DNA from: Natronosporangium hydrolyticum
GTDB lineage: Bacteria; Actinomycetota; Actinomycetes; Mycobacteriales; Micromonosporaceae
Direction of reading: 5' to 3'
DNA length: 64,000 nucleotides
NCBI RefSeq assembly: GCF_016925615.1
Contig: NZ_CP070499.1
Span: 3,410,001 to 3,474,000 of the forward strand
Part shown: piece after piece, positions 1 to 8,425 of the stretch
Layout of the letters: each line of letters starts with the position of its first letter
Position numbering within the stretch: the first letter of the stretch is position 1
Notes under the pieces: generated by a model
The model's input: the letters and a program-made list of their open reading frames with translations, nothing else
Database searches by the model: none
Told to the model about the DNA's origin: nothing
Position numbers and translations under genes: made by a program

Positions 1-71
1 AGGTCCTGGGCCTGCACCGCCCAGGTGTACGTGGGGGGTGCGGTCTCCGCCGCGCTGACGGCACGCATCAT
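1..71 (-). CDS. Possible ABC transporter ATP-binding protein, N-terminal fragment
   Basis: Only about 23 codons lie inside the window; the gene runs off its left edge on the minus strand. An ATG ATG pair at 66-71 is preceded by a GGAG sequence about five bases upstream. The visible residues start MMRAVSAAET and continue with a segment that resembles the start of ABC ATPase domains. It follows the anti-sigma gene after about 50 bp on the same strand. Sigma/anti-sigma pairs of this kind are often followed by drug-export ABC genes, so the identity rests mainly on context and is weak. Confidence 0.35.
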   Translation of the reverse strand, partial: MMRAVSAAETAPPTYTWAVQAQD

Positions 72-124
72 CAACTCCGGTTTCGGTCGGGAACGGGGTT
101 CAGGTAGACGGCTGGGAACCGGCT

Positions 125-931
125 TCAGGTAGACAGGTCGAACCGGCTGACCGGCAGCCGGCGGTAGGCTCCCGCCCGGATGAGCAGCACGGCCACCAGC
201 ACGGCCAGCACCGCCGCCCAACCGGGCCAGCTGCTGAGTTCCAAAATGGTCGGCAGCCGCTGGCCGACCAGGCTCGGCACCACCACCGCCGCGGACCAGG
301 CCACCGCCAGCCCGAGCGCGGCCCGCTCCACCCCCACCAGCGCACCTATCGCCAGGGCGGCGGCGGTGAAGGCCAGGCACGGCAGCAACCACAGCGCTGG
401 GGAGTGGCCGGTCACTCCACCCGCGACCGCGAGCGCCGGCAGGATCGCCGCCAGCACCGCCAATGTCCGGCGCAGCAGCAGCACCAGCCCGGTCCGGGGG
501 ACGCTGGCCAGCAGCTCCCAGGCCGGATCGGCGCGCCGACTCCAGGCGGCGGCCACCGGTAGCAGCGGCGCCACCGGCGCCAGCAGCAGCACCAGCGACG
601 GGATCCGGGGGAAGGCGAGGTCGAACAGAGCCGCCAGCAGGATCAGTCCGGCCGCGGTCGCGAACCAGGGCAGGATCCGGGCGGCGACGCCGGTGCGCCG
701 CAACCGGCTCCGCCGGGCCGGGCCGGGACCGGCGGCGACCCCGGCCGCCACCTCGACGGCCACCCGGTCCAGCAGCTCCCGGGTGGGCGACGGCACCGCG
801 TCGGCGAGCCGGGCCCGACAGCCGGGGCACTCCTCCAGGTGGGCTTCGATCGCCCAGACCCGGGCCTCGTCGAGGGCACCGTCGCCGGTGGCGTAGCGGG
901 CGATGAGAACAGGGGACGGGTGGGTGATCAT
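125..931 (-). CDS. Membrane-bound zinc-finger anti-sigma factor
   Basis: A 268-residue protein whose first 40 residues carry the HxxxCxxC zinc motif of anti-sigma domains (H-L-E-E-C-P-G-C near residue 32). The rest, from about residue 85, is mostly hydrophobic with five or six predicted membrane helices. It should hold the ECF sigma factor encoded just upstream inactive at the membrane. Its ATG overlaps the sigma gene stop (ATGA, 928-931), so the two are translationally coupled. The next gene downstream looks like an ABC ATPase, suggesting the sigma operon also carries an exporter. The inducing signal cannot be read from the sequence. Confidence 0.8.
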   Translation of the reverse strand: MITHPSPVLIARYATGDGALDEARVWAIEAHLEECPGCRARLADAVPSPTRELLDRVAVEVAAGVAAGPGPARRSRLRRTGVAARILPWFATAAGLILLAALFDLAFPRIPSLVLLLAPVAPLLPVAAAWSRRADPAWELLASVPRTGLVLLLRRTLAVLAAILPALAVAGGVTGHSPALWLLPCLAFTAAALAIGALVGVERAALGLAVAWSAAVVVPSLVGQRLPTILELSSWPGWAAVLAVLVAVLLIRAGAYRRLPVSRFDLST

Positions 932-1479
932 GATAGTGCCTCCCGCAGCGCGATCCGGGCCCGCCGGGCGTAGGTCTTGACGGTTCCTTCCGGCATGCCG
1001 AGCAGCAGCGAGGTTTCCCGGACGGTCAGACCGTCGAGGACCATCGCCCGTAGCACCTGGCGCAGGTTCTCCGGCAGCGCCAACAGCGCCTGCTCCAGGT
1101 CCGCGTCCATCCGGTCGGCGAGCACCTGCTCCTCGGCCGCCGGAGCGACCGGCTCGACGGCCAACGCCGCCGGCAGCCGCTCGCGGCGGGCCCGCCGCCG
1201 GAACGCGTCCACCAACCGACGGGCGGCGATGGTCCAGAGCCAGCCCACGGCGCTACCCCGGGCAGCGTCATGGGCGACGCTGCCGCCGGAGCGCCAGACT
1301 GCGAGGTAGGTCTCCTGGAGCACCTCGGCGACCAGGTCCTCGTCGGCGCAGCGCCGACGCAGCCGAACCGTCAACCAGGGCGCGGTACGCCGGTAGAACT
1401 CGTCGAAGGCCGACCGGTCGCCCCGGGCGACCCGGCGCAGCAACTCGCCCTCGTCGAGCGTCTCCAGGTTTCGACTCAC
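928..1479 (-). CDS. ECF-type RNA polymerase sigma factor
   Basis: A protein of about 183 residues with sigma-70 region 2 (the DLVAEVLQETYLAVW segment) and region 4 with its helix-turn-helix (LTVRETSLLLGMPEGTVKTYARRAR). I chose the GTG at 1479 rather than the in-frame GTG at 1509. The upstream stretch carries GGAAAC (1511-1516) and CGTC (1489-1492), an ECF-type -35/-10 pair, which would put the transcript start at or just before GTG 1479 and make it leaderless. The gene overlaps its anti-sigma partner by four bases. Family and pairing are clear; the exact start is inferred. Confidence 0.85.
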   Translation of the reverse strand: MSRNLETLDEGELLRRVARGDRSAFDEFYRRTAPWLTVRLRRRCADEDLVAEVLQETYLAVWRSGGSVAHDAARGSAVGWLWTIAARRLVDAFRRRARRERLPAALAVEPVAPAAEEQVLADRMDADLEQALLALPENLRQVLRAMVLDGLTVRETSLLLGMPEGTVKTYARRARIALREALS

Positions 1480-1488
1480 ACCCCGCAA

Positions 1489-1516
1489 GACGCCGCACCC
1501 CTCCCGCACGGTTTCC
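1489..1516 (-). promoter_or_regulatory. ECF-type promoter, probable autoregulation
   Basis: Read on the minus strand, GGAAAC (1511-1516) and CGTC (1489-1492) are separated by 18 bases, close to the GGAAC/CGTC spacing used by many ECF sigma factors. The CGTC lies 9 bases before the likely GTG start at 1479. Self-activation of the sigma operon is the usual arrangement and is inferred here. Confidence 0.5.
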
Positions 1517-1595
1517 CTGTCGCTATGACCCGCGTCACAGGTCGGGGATGAGCGGGCCAGTCAGCCGCGACGAGGCTAGCTGGTCGTGGGAGATC

Positions 1596-2498
1596 TCAGG
1601 CAGGCCGCTTGAGGTCAGCAACGGGTTCGCTGGCTGTGAAACCAGCCGCCGAATAGGTCGCAAGGGCCCCGGCGTTGGAGGTCTCCGCGACCACGACGGC
1701 GCTCGACGACCCCATGTCCCTCAAGGCAGCCGCGCCCGCGATAGTGATATCGACTCCATATCCGCGCCCGCGGTGGTCGCGGTGCACACCCATGGGTTCG
1801 ATGAGCCCGGGCCGGCCGTTGCCAGCACCCCACACCGTGGTGACGGCAACGGCGTTGTCATTTTTGTCGAATGCGATCAGATGCCGCGCGAGATGAGAGA
1901 ACGGCCCTCCAGCCAAGGTGCCCCACCGCTCTAGGAGGCGTCGCTTGTCCTCGCCACCGAAGGGGGTGCCTTTGAAGGCAGACCAGTGCACTGCGACCCA
2001 GGCTTCCGCCTGGTCAGGACCGCTGGTCTCGATTCGGATTTCCTTCTGCTCCATCCGCTCTGTGCCGATCGGATGGGACAAGTCGCAGTGAAATGGTGTC
2101 CAGAGCTCATCGGCGATCCACCCTGCGTCCGACAAGTATTTCCGAAGGCTGCGGGCACCTCGTACTTCGACTACTGCTGCTCCGGCAGCCAGGACTCCCG
2201 CGTCAGGGTCATTGATGTCTGAGCCGATCTGCCGCGCCAGCTCGTCATCGTCGTACGCTGCTGGATCCATCGCCATGCGCAGAATATCCGGCTTGTCCAG
2301 TAACCCCAGGGCGACCATCTCCCCGTTTCGGGACCATACTCGCAGGTTCGCAGCTGTCCTCGTTGCTCCGACCATTGAGTGCCAACCGAGGTCACCGGGG
2401 TGAAGTTCGAATGACCTTCGGTCAGTCAGCCAATTGCTCAAATCAACAGCGAGCCGCTGCAGCTCAGTCGCGGCGGGAACGGTCATCAGGGCCGGCAT
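1596..2498 (-). CDS. GNAT family N-acetyltransferase
   Basis: A 300-residue protein. The C-terminal third has the acetyl-CoA binding region of the GNAT fold: MGVHRDHRGRGYGVDI around residues 236-251 contains the R/Q-x-x-G-x-G/A pyrophosphate loop, followed by the helix and ETSNAGALATYSAAGF, the usual last strand segment. The first half is longer than in minimal GNAT enzymes, so this may be a two-lobed acetyltransferase with a degenerate first domain. The ATG at 2498 has a GAGGTGAG stretch upstream; an in-frame ATG four codons on is an alternative. It is transcribed away from the PPOX gene. The substrate is unknown. Confidence 0.75.
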   Translation of the reverse strand: MPALMTVPAATELQRLAVDLSNWLTDRRSFELHPGDLGWHSMVGATRTAANLRVWSRNGEMVALGLLDKPDILRMAMDPAAYDDDELARQIGSDINDPDAGVLAAGAAVVEVRGARSLRKYLSDAGWIADELWTPFHCDLSHPIGTERMEQKEIRIETSGPDQAEAWVAVHWSAFKGTPFGGEDKRRLLERWGTLAGGPFSHLARHLIAFDKNDNAVAVTTVWGAGNGRPGLIEPMGVHRDHRGRGYGVDITIAGAAALRDMGSSSAVVVAETSNAGALATYSAAGFTASEPVADLKRPA

Positions 2499-2588
2499 CG
2501 GCTCACCTCACCACCCTCGACTCAGCATCAGCAACCCTTTTTGAAGCTCCGACCACGGCGCCCCGCGCAGCCGCCGCCCTCCCCGATA

Positions 2589-2647
2589 GTGGTTGCAATC
2601 TGCCACCACACCGTCTAGCGTCGGTGCTGATTGCAAACCACAACCAG
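2589..2647. promoter_or_regulatory. Inverted repeat upstream of the PPOX gene, candidate operator
   Basis: GTGGTTGCAATC (2589-2600) and GATTGCAAACCAC (2629-2641) form an inverted repeat with one extra base and a 28-base gap, between the divergent GNAT and PPOX genes. The right arm continues as GATTGCAA-N4-CAACCAG (2629-2647), identical in layout to the sequence beside the HxlR gene at 48842-48860. A regulator binding site is the likely meaning. Confidence 0.45.
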
Positions 2648-2702
2648 TAGGGCCGACCACGCCGGAGACAGCGCCGCGGACCCACGATGGCAGGGAGGAA
2701 TC

Positions 2703-3236
2703 ATGTCCGCTCAGATGGCCGACGACTCGACCGCGCCGCAGGCCAGCCTCGGTCCGTTCTCCTCGCCAGGCGCCGCCCTGACGCCGTGGGAGGCCACGGA
2801 AGGGGCACTGCGCCGGATCCAGAAGTTCCAGTTGTGCACGGTACGCCGAGACGGCCGACCCCACGTGACACCGTTGCTGGCGATCTGGTCGCACGGCGCG
2901 ATGTGGTTCGCCACCGGGGAGCACGAGCAGAAAGCCAAGAATCTCAGCGCTAATCCGCACTGCGCGCTCACCGCCGGAACCGACACCCTGACCGGCGTGG
3001 ACTACATCATCGAAGGCACGGCGAGCCTGGTCACCGACTACGCCGTCCGGGAAGCCGTCGCGACCGCGTTCGAACAGGCCTATGGCTGGCAGCTCACCCG
3101 CGAGGACGGAACCTGGTATCAGCTGGGCGATGCCGTCCGGACCGGAGATGTTCAGCTCTACCGGGTCCAGCCGGAGAAGGGGTTCGCCTTCGCGACGGGT
3201 AGCGAATCCTCCCAGACCCGCTACCGGTGGCGCTGA
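2703..3236 (+). CDS. Pyridoxamine 5'-phosphate oxidase-fold (PPOX) flavoprotein
   Basis: A 177-residue split-barrel protein of the PPOX family, which bind FMN or F420 and reduce or oxidise varied substrates. The segment FQLCTVRRDGRPHVTPLLAIW and the following MWFATGEHEQKAKNLSANP are typical of the first strands and cofactor-contacting loop. The ATG at 2703 is chosen because a GGGAGGAA ribosome site lies just before it; an upstream in-frame ATG at 2631 would add 24 residues of no family character. It is transcribed divergently from the GNAT gene, with a 12-bp inverted repeat between them. Which cofactor it uses cannot be decided. Confidence 0.75.
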   Translation: MSAQMADDSTAPQASLGPFSSPGAALTPWEATEGALRRIQKFQLCTVRRDGRPHVTPLLAIWSHGAMWFATGEHEQKAKNLSANPHCALTAGTDTLTGVDYIIEGTASLVTDYAVREAVATAFEQAYGWQLTREDGTWYQLGDAVRTGDVQLYRVQPEKGFAFATGSESSQTRYRWR

Positions 3237-3260
3237 GGCCACGGCTGGCTGCTCACCCGC

Positions 3261-3279
3261 CATCGGCAAAGTGCCGATG
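3261..3279 (+). terminator. Hairpin after the PPOX gene
   Basis: CATCGGCA-AAG-TGCCGATG forms a perfect 8-bp stem with a 3-base loop, 25 bases after the PPOX stop. There is no T-tract, which is common for terminators in high-GC genomes. It could also act as an attenuator for the GTPase gene downstream. Confidence 0.4.
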
Positions 3280-3399
3280 ATGGCCGCCCGCAGGCAGGGC
3301 ATCCATGCACTGTGCTCGGCCAGAAATCGCTGGCCGGCGCCCGATTGAGCTGCCACAATTCGTTGCCAGGCGCTGAACCCGAGCCGAGAGGACACACCA

Positions 3400-3492
3400 A
3401 TGCGAGCAACTTCCACGCTCCGGACCCTTGACCGTCCTACCGTGGAGGCGCGCGTTGCCGTTGTTGAATCTGGGCGTGGTCGCCCATGTTGA
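3400..3492 (+). CDS. Possible short upstream ORF overlapping the ribosomal protection gene
   Basis: An ATG at 3400 preceded by GAGAGGA with a 7-base gap opens a 30-codon ORF that ends at TGA 3490-3492. It overlaps the first 38 bases of the GTPase gene in another frame. The peptide is arginine- and valine-rich and resembles no family I know. Leader peptides precede tet(M)-type genes and control them, so a regulatory role is possible. It may equally be a chance ORF. Confidence 0.3.
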   Translation: MRATSTLRTLDRPTVEARVAVVESGRGRPC

Positions 3493-5410
3493 CGCAGGAA
3501 AGACCAGCCTGACCGAACGCCTGTTGTTCGAGGCGGGGGTGCTCGATGAGCCCGGTTCGGTCGACGACGGTACGACCAACACCGACTCGATGGAGTTGGA
3601 GCGCCGGCGCGGCATCACCATCCGGGCGGCGGTCACCTCGTTCGCGATCGACGGTCTCGTCGTCAATCTGGTCGACACGCCGGGCCATCCGGACTTCATC
3701 GCCGAGGTCGAACGCTCGCTAGCCGTATTGGACGCGGCCGTGCTCGTAGTGTCGAGCGTGGAGGGCGTGCAGCCGCAGACCGTGGTCATCTGGCGGGCGC
3801 TGCGCCGGATCGGCGTGCCCACGGTGCTGTTTCTCAACAAGGTCGACCGGGCGGGGGCCGATGTCGCCCGGACGCTCGCCCAGGTCCGGGCCCGACTTAC
3901 CCCGCACGCCGTCATGCTGGCCGAGGTCGCCGATGCCGGCCGACGCAACGCTCGCGTACGTCAGCTCCCCCTGGACTCCGATCCGGTCATCGAGGCGGTA
4001 GCCGATGTGGACGACGGCGTGCTCGCCGCCTGGTTGGCGGGCGAGCGGGTGAGCCGACGGCGGGTCCGACGCGCGATCAGACGCGGCGTCCCCCGCAATG
4101 CGGCGACACCGGTCCTGTGTGGTTCGGCGGTCACCGGGGCCGGCGTGCCGGAACTTCGCCGGGCGCTGGTCGAGCTGTTGCCTCCCGCCGTTGAGCAGGA
4201 CGGGCCGCTGGCGGGCACAGTGTTCGCCGTCGACCGCGACGAGGTGGGCCGGCGAGCATGGCTCCGGTTGTGGTCCGGCCAGCTGCGGGTCCGAGACCGG
4301 ATTCCGTCCGCAACTGCCCGCCCGGAGCGGGTCACCCAACTCGAAGTGAGCGAGCCCGGCGGTGGCGTTGTCAGCCCGACGGCTCGGGCCGGCCAGATCG
4401 TGGCGGTGCGCGGCACCTCGGCGCAGATCGGCCACACCGTCGGGCAACCACCCCGGCGACGCACCCACCGGTTCCCGCCAGCGACGATGCAGGCGCTGGT
4501 CGAGCCGGTGGACCCGACCCAACGCACCGCCCTGTACGCCGGGCTGGCCGAACTCGCCGACGAGGATCCACTGGTCGACCTGCGGATCGACCAGCACGCT
4601 GGCGAAGCGTTGATCAGCTTGCACGGCGAGGTTCAGAAAGAGGTTGTGGCCGCGCTACTGAGCGAGCGATTCGGCATCCGCGCCCGGTTCGCGCAGACCA
4701 TGACCGCCTGCATCGAGCGGGTGGTCGGCGCCGGCGACGGTGCGGAACTCATCAAACAGGACGGAAACCCCTACCTCGCCGGCATCGGTCTGCGCATCGA
4801 AGCCGCCCCGGCGGAGCACGGTGTGACCTTCTCCCCCGGCATCGAACGCGGCCGGCTGCCGGTGGCATTCATCACCGCCACCGAGGAGGGAGTACGACGG
4901 GCCCTGCGACAGGGCCCGCACGGCTGGCCGGTCACCGACTGCACGGTGACCATGACCTCGTCGCAGTACTGGCCCCGCCAGAGCAAGCCACACCAGAAGT
5001 TCGACAAGTCCATCTCCAGCGTCGCCGCCGACTTCCGCAACCTCGCCCCGGTGGTGGTGGCCGCGGCGCTGCGGCGCGCGGGAACCCGAGTGTGCCACCC
5101 GGTCAACCGGTTCGAATTGGAGCTCCCCCGCCCCGCTCACAGCGCCGTCGCCGCCCTGCTCGGCCGGCTCGGGGCGCCGATCCTCGACGCCGCGGCCGAC
5201 GGGGCGTACCTGCGGTTGGTCGGCACTTTGCCCTCGGCGCGGCTGCCGCGGCTCGCCGCGGTCCTACCGGACCTGACCGGCGGTGAGGGCGTCCTGGTGA
5301 CCCGGTTCGACCACTACGCTCCGGTGACGGACGAACGCCCGCCGACGCTCCGCCGACGCGGACCGGACCCGGCCGATCGCCAGGGATGGTTCCGGGCGGT
5401 GCCGCGGTGA
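3455..5410 (+). CDS. TetM/OtrA-type ribosomal protection GTPase (EF-G-like)
   Basis: A 651-residue translational GTPase of the tetracycline ribosomal protection group. The P-loop AHVDAGKT (Lys about residue 16), the RRGITIRAA switch I, DTPGH switch II and NKVD specificity motif are intact, and the domain order follows EF-G. I start it at TTG 3455, because GGAGG at 3444-3448 stands 6 bases before it and the product then begins LPLLNLGVVAHVDAGKT, as TetM and OtrA do; an upstream TTG at 3428 lacks such a site. Producers of tetracycline-like drugs and many actinomycetes carry such genes. Actual resistance is not shown by sequence. A short ORF overlaps its start. Confidence 0.85.
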   Translation: MPLLNLGVVAHVDAGKTSLTERLLFEAGVLDEPGSVDDGTTNTDSMELERRRGITIRAAVTSFAIDGLVVNLVDTPGHPDFIAEVERSLAVLDAAVLVVSSVEGVQPQTVVIWRALRRIGVPTVLFLNKVDRAGADVARTLAQVRARLTPHAVMLAEVADAGRRNARVRQLPLDSDPVIEAVADVDDGVLAAWLAGERVSRRRVRRAIRRGVPRNAATPVLCGSAVTGAGVPELRRALVELLPPAVEQDGPLAGTVFAVDRDEVGRRAWLRLWSGQLRVRDRIPSATARPERVTQLEVSEPGGGVVSPTARAGQIVAVRGTSAQIGHTVGQPPRRRTHRFPPATMQALVEPVDPTQRTALYAGLAELADEDPLVDLRIDQHAGEALISLHGEVQKEVVAALLSERFGIRARFAQTMTACIERVVGAGDGAELIKQDGNPYLAGIGLRIEAAPAEHGVTFSPGIERGRLPVAFITATEEGVRRALRQGPHGWPVTDCTVTMTSSQYWPRQSKPHQKFDKSISSVAADFRNLAPVVVAAALRRAGTRVCHPVNRFELELPRPAHSAVAALLGRLGAPILDAAADGAYLRLVGTLPSARLPRLAAVLPDLTGGEGVLVTRFDHYAPVTDERPPTLRRRGPDPADRQGWFRAVPR

Positions 5411-5478
5411 CCATGATGATGGAGACGCCACCCCGGCAACTCCCGCGGCGCAGGACCGAAGCTGGGTACGGTCGTCCG

Positions 5479-6477
5479 GTGACCGAAGACGACACCTTCG
5501 CCCAGCGGGTCGAAGCGCACCGGCGCGAGCTGCGGGTGCACTGTTACCGCATGCTCGGGTCGTTCGACGAGGCCGAGGACCTGGTACAGGAGGTGTTCCT
5601 GCGGGCATGGCGCGGGCGGGACGGGTTCGCCGGGCGGTCATCGCTGCGCACCTGGCTCTACCGGATCGCCACCAACGCCTGCCTGGACGCGCTCGACGGC
5701 CGGAAACGGCGGCTGCTGCCCGATCAGGCGGGGCCGCCGGCCGGGGCCGGGCAGCTCGCCGGCGATGGTGACGCCGGTCCGTGGCTGCAGCCGTTCCCCG
5801 ACCACCTGTGGGAGCCAGCCGCGCCGAGCGCGGACGAGCCCGAGTCGATGGTCGTCGCCAGAGAGACGTTGGAGCTCGCGTTCCTGGTCGCGATGCAGCA
5901 CCTGCCACCCCGGCAGCGCGCCGCGGTGATCCTGTGCGATGTGCTCGGCTGGCCGCCCCGGCAGACCGCGCAGGCCCTCGACGGCAGTGTCGCGTCGGTC
6001 AACAGCGCGCTGCAACGAGCCCGGGCCACGCTGCGCGAGCACCTGCCGGCGGGCCGGGCCGAGTGGGCGCCGCCCGCGCCGCCCAGCGAGGAGGATCGGC
6101 GGGTGCTGCGCCGGTACATGGCCGCGGTCGAACGAGGTGACCTCGACGGAGTCGCTGAGCTACTAGCGGCCGACGTACGCGCGACGATGCCGCCCTACCC
6201 GGAGTGGTTCGCCGACCGCGAGTCGGTCCTCGCGGCGCTGGCGGCCACCTGGGACGAAGCCTCGCCGGACTACATCGGAACGTTTCGGCTGGTCGCAACG
6301 AGCGCCAACGGCCAGCTCGCCGCGGCGAGCTACCGACGGCCGCCCGGCGGGCAGGTCTTCGAACCGTTCGGGATCGGGGTGCTGCGGGTGCGGGACGGTC
6401 GGATCAGCGACATCGTCGCCTTCCACGAGCCGGAGCTCTTCCCGGCGTTCGGTCTGCCGCCGCACCTGGACCCATAA
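5479..6477 (+). CDS. ECF sigma factor with C-terminal SnoaL-like domain (SigG/ECF56-like)
   Basis: A 332-residue sigma factor. Region 2 (RVHCYRMLGSFDEAEDLVQEVFLRAWR) and region 4 (LPPRQRAAVILCDVLGWPPRQTAQAL) are followed by about 130 residues resembling a SnoaL/NTF2 fold (RYMAAVERGDLDGVAELLAADV onward). Sigma factors of this build have no dedicated anti-sigma; the tail is thought to regulate activity. The GTG at 5479 is preferred because TACGGT lies 6 bases upstream, the leaderless signature of this genome, and homologues begin close to this point. The reading frame is open back to 5386, overlapping the GTPase gene, so a longer start cannot be excluded. Confidence 0.8.
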   Translation: MTEDDTFAQRVEAHRRELRVHCYRMLGSFDEAEDLVQEVFLRAWRGRDGFAGRSSLRTWLYRIATNACLDALDGRKRRLLPDQAGPPAGAGQLAGDGDAGPWLQPFPDHLWEPAAPSADEPESMVVARETLELAFLVAMQHLPPRQRAAVILCDVLGWPPRQTAQALDGSVASVNSALQRARATLREHLPAGRAEWAPPAPPSEEDRRVLRRYMAAVERGDLDGVAELLAADVRATMPPYPEWFADRESVLAALAATWDEASPDYIGTFRLVATSANGQLAAASYRRPPGGQVFEPFGIGVLRVRDGRISDIVAFHEPELFPAFGLPPHLDP

Positions 6478-6582
6478 GACACCTGAACCCATAGGGCTGG
6501 ACCCGTGAGTCCCGACCGATGAGGTTTCGCGGTGGTTGCCGTCTACACGAATAAGAGAAGCAATCACCGCGAGGAGGACGGC

Positions 6583-7146
6583 ATGAGCGACTTCGAACCA
6601 CAGACCGCCGAGGGCAAGGTCCTGTGGCACTTCACGATGTCCCTGGACGGCTTCGTGGCCGGGCCCGACCATGATATGAGCTGGATGATGACCGGCATCT
6701 CGATGCAGCCCGGTCTGGTCGACCAGTACGTAACGACCACCGGGGCGGTGCTCGGGGGCCGGCGCGGCTGGGACGCGTTCCCCGACGCCGAGGGCATCTA
6801 TGGTGGGGCCTTCACCGGGCCGGTCTTCGTGATGACCCACCACCCGGACGACGCCGAACCAGCCGACCGCGTCACGTTCCTCGACTGCGACCTGGCCGAG
6901 GCGGTGCGGATCGCGTTGGCGGCTGCCGGCGGCAAGAACGTGGAGGTGCTGTCGCCGGACATCGGCCGCCAGCTGCTCCAGCGGGGGCTGCTCGACGAGA
7001 TCGACCTGCACATCGCGCCGGTGCTGCTGGGGCAGGGCATCCGGCTCTACGAGCAGCTCGGTGGCGACCCGATCTACCTCCACCGGGTCGGCGCGGATGA
7101 TCCGACGGCCGAGGTGAGCGTACGGTACCGGCCGGCGACGAAATAG
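6583..7146 (+). CDS. RibD C-terminal-type (dihydrofolate reductase-like) protein
   Basis: A 187-residue protein of the dihydrofolate reductase-fold family to which the reductase domain of RibD belongs. LWHFTMSLDGFVAGPDHDMSW at the N-terminus, the GRRGWDAF segment, and VLSPDIGRQLLQRGLLDEIDLHIAPVLLGQGIRLYE are the usual landmarks. A strong GAGGAGG ribosome site precedes ATG 6583; an in-frame GTG at 6532 lacks one. It follows the SnoaL-type sigma factor by about 100 bases, and such sigma factors often sit beside genes they control. A second family member lies at 48881. The natural substrate is unknown. Confidence 0.75.
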   Translation: MSDFEPQTAEGKVLWHFTMSLDGFVAGPDHDMSWMMTGISMQPGLVDQYVTTTGAVLGGRRGWDAFPDAEGIYGGAFTGPVFVMTHHPDDAEPADRVTFLDCDLAEAVRIALAAAGGKNVEVLSPDIGRQLLQRGLLDEIDLHIAPVLLGQGIRLYEQLGGDPIYLHRVGADDPTAEVSVRYRPATK

Positions 7147-7229
7147 CCGCTCGCCGGCAGGAGCGGAATGGCCGCCCCACGGCACCCGCCTGGGTGGCGG
7201 GCCTGACTTCATCTCCCCTGGTCACGGGT

Positions 7230-7257
7230 TTGCTATCGGCCGATCCGCACCTAGACT
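7230..7257 (+). promoter_or_regulatory. Promoter-like pair left in front of a gene relic
   Basis: TTGCTA (7230-7235) and TAGACT (7252-7257) are 16 bases apart, a plausible sigma-70-type promoter. Only a six-codon reading frame and then the GAF relic follow, so it may be a surviving promoter of a deleted gene. Confidence 0.3.
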
Positions 7258-7285
7258 GGTGACGCGACGCGACCACTGAAAGTAA

Positions 7286-7501
7286 TCAGAGGCGTACCGG
7301 CCCACCTTCGTACGCGCGCTGGTGATGGTGCCCATCCCGCAGACCGATCCGGTCGGCGCCATCGGGGGTTACTGGGCCCGGCCCCGCCGGGCGAGCGACA
7401 AGGAAGTGGCGCAGCTGCAGTCGCTGGCCGCCGCCACGGCGCAGGCGCTGGTCGGCTTCCCGCAGGTTCCCCACACCGCTGGCGTGGGCGAGTCCTGGTG
7501 A
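7286..7501 (+). pseudogene. GAF-domain protein relic (C-terminal fragment)
   Basis: The frame 7286-7501 encodes about 71 residues reading YRPTFVRALVMVPI, then DPVGAIGGYWA, then EVAQLQSLAAATAQALV. This is the end of a GAF domain as found in actinobacterial sensor kinases and phosphatases, with the conserved 'MVPI..DPVGAIGAYWA' core and the closing helix. A stop codon lies just before it (TAA 7283-7285) and no credible start or upstream domain exists. It is a 5'-deleted remnant between two intact genes. Confidence 0.6.
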
Positions 7502-7532
7502 GATCTCACCACCAGCGGGCCACACTGTCGTC

Positions 7533-8402
7533 ATGGACACGCACATGCTCGAGACCGCCGAGGTCGACCTCGTCTATGACGTGCACGGCCCGCTGCCCCC
7601 TGCCGACAGACGTCCGCCACTCTTCCTGATCGGCCAGCCGATGGACGCCAGCGGCTTCGCCACCTTGGCGTCCTACCTCCCGGACCGCACGGTGGTCACC
7701 TACGATCCGCGCGGGCTCGGCCGCAGCCGACGCAAGGACGGCCGGGTCGACCATGTCCCCACGGTCCAGGCGGCCGACGTGCACACCATCATCCAGGCGT
7801 TGGGCGCAGGACCGGTCGAGATGTTCGCCAGCAGTGGCGGTGCGGTGACCGCGCTGGCACTGGTGGCCGCCTATCCCCACGACGTGACCACCCTGGTAGC
7901 CCACGAGCCGCCGCTGATCCCGGTGCTGCCCGATGCGCAGGCTGCCGAACGCGCCCGCGGCGGTGTCCGCGCCACCTACGAAGCCAACGGGTCGAACGCT
8001 GGCATGGCGGCCTTCATCGCCATGACGTCATGGCGAGGCGAGTTCACCGACGACTACTTCAACCAGCCCCCGCCGGACCCCAGCCAGTTCGGCATGCCGA
8101 ACGAGGACGACGGCTCCCGCGACGACCCGCTGCTGTCCGACCGGTCCTGGCCGGTCAGCAGCTACCAGCCCGACGTGGCTGCACTGGCCGCAGCACCGAC
8201 CCGCATCGTCATCGCCGTCGGCGAGGAGTCGACGGACATCTTCACCGGACGCACCGCAGCGGCCACCGCCGAACTACTCGGCCAGCAGCCGAGCGTGTTC
8301 CCCAGCCACCATGGCGGATTCCTCGGCGACGAGTCCGGATACGCCGGCCAGCCCGAGGCCTTCGCGAACCGGCTGCGTGCGGTCCTCGCCGGGGACAACT
8401 GA
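7533..8402 (+). CDS. Alpha/beta hydrolase
   Basis: A 289-residue alpha/beta-hydrolase-fold protein. The oxyanion-loop region FLIGQPMDASGF, the strand TVVTYDPRGLGRS, the nucleophile elbow EMFASSGGAVTALAL (nucleophile Ser in S-S-G-G, in place of the commoner G-x-S-x-G) and the C-terminal SHHGGFLGD with the probable catalytic His are all visible. Family members hydrolyse esters or related bonds; the substrate is unknown. It stands alone on the plus strand after the GAF relic. The ATG at 7533 has no strong ribosome site. The 289-residue length fits the family. Confidence 0.8.
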   Translation: MDTHMLETAEVDLVYDVHGPLPPADRRPPLFLIGQPMDASGFATLASYLPDRTVVTYDPRGLGRSRRKDGRVDHVPTVQAADVHTIIQALGAGPVEMFASSGGAVTALALVAAYPHDVTTLVAHEPPLIPVLPDAQAAERARGGVRATYEANGSNAGMAAFIAMTSWRGEFTDDYFNQPPPDPSQFGMPNEDDGSRDDPLLSDRSWPVSSYQPDVAALAAAPTRIVIAVGEESTDIFTGRTAAATAELLGQQPSVFPSHHGGFLGDESGYAGQPEAFANRLRAVLAGDN

Positions 8403-8425
8403 CCCGGGCGCAATCCTTTGCGACC

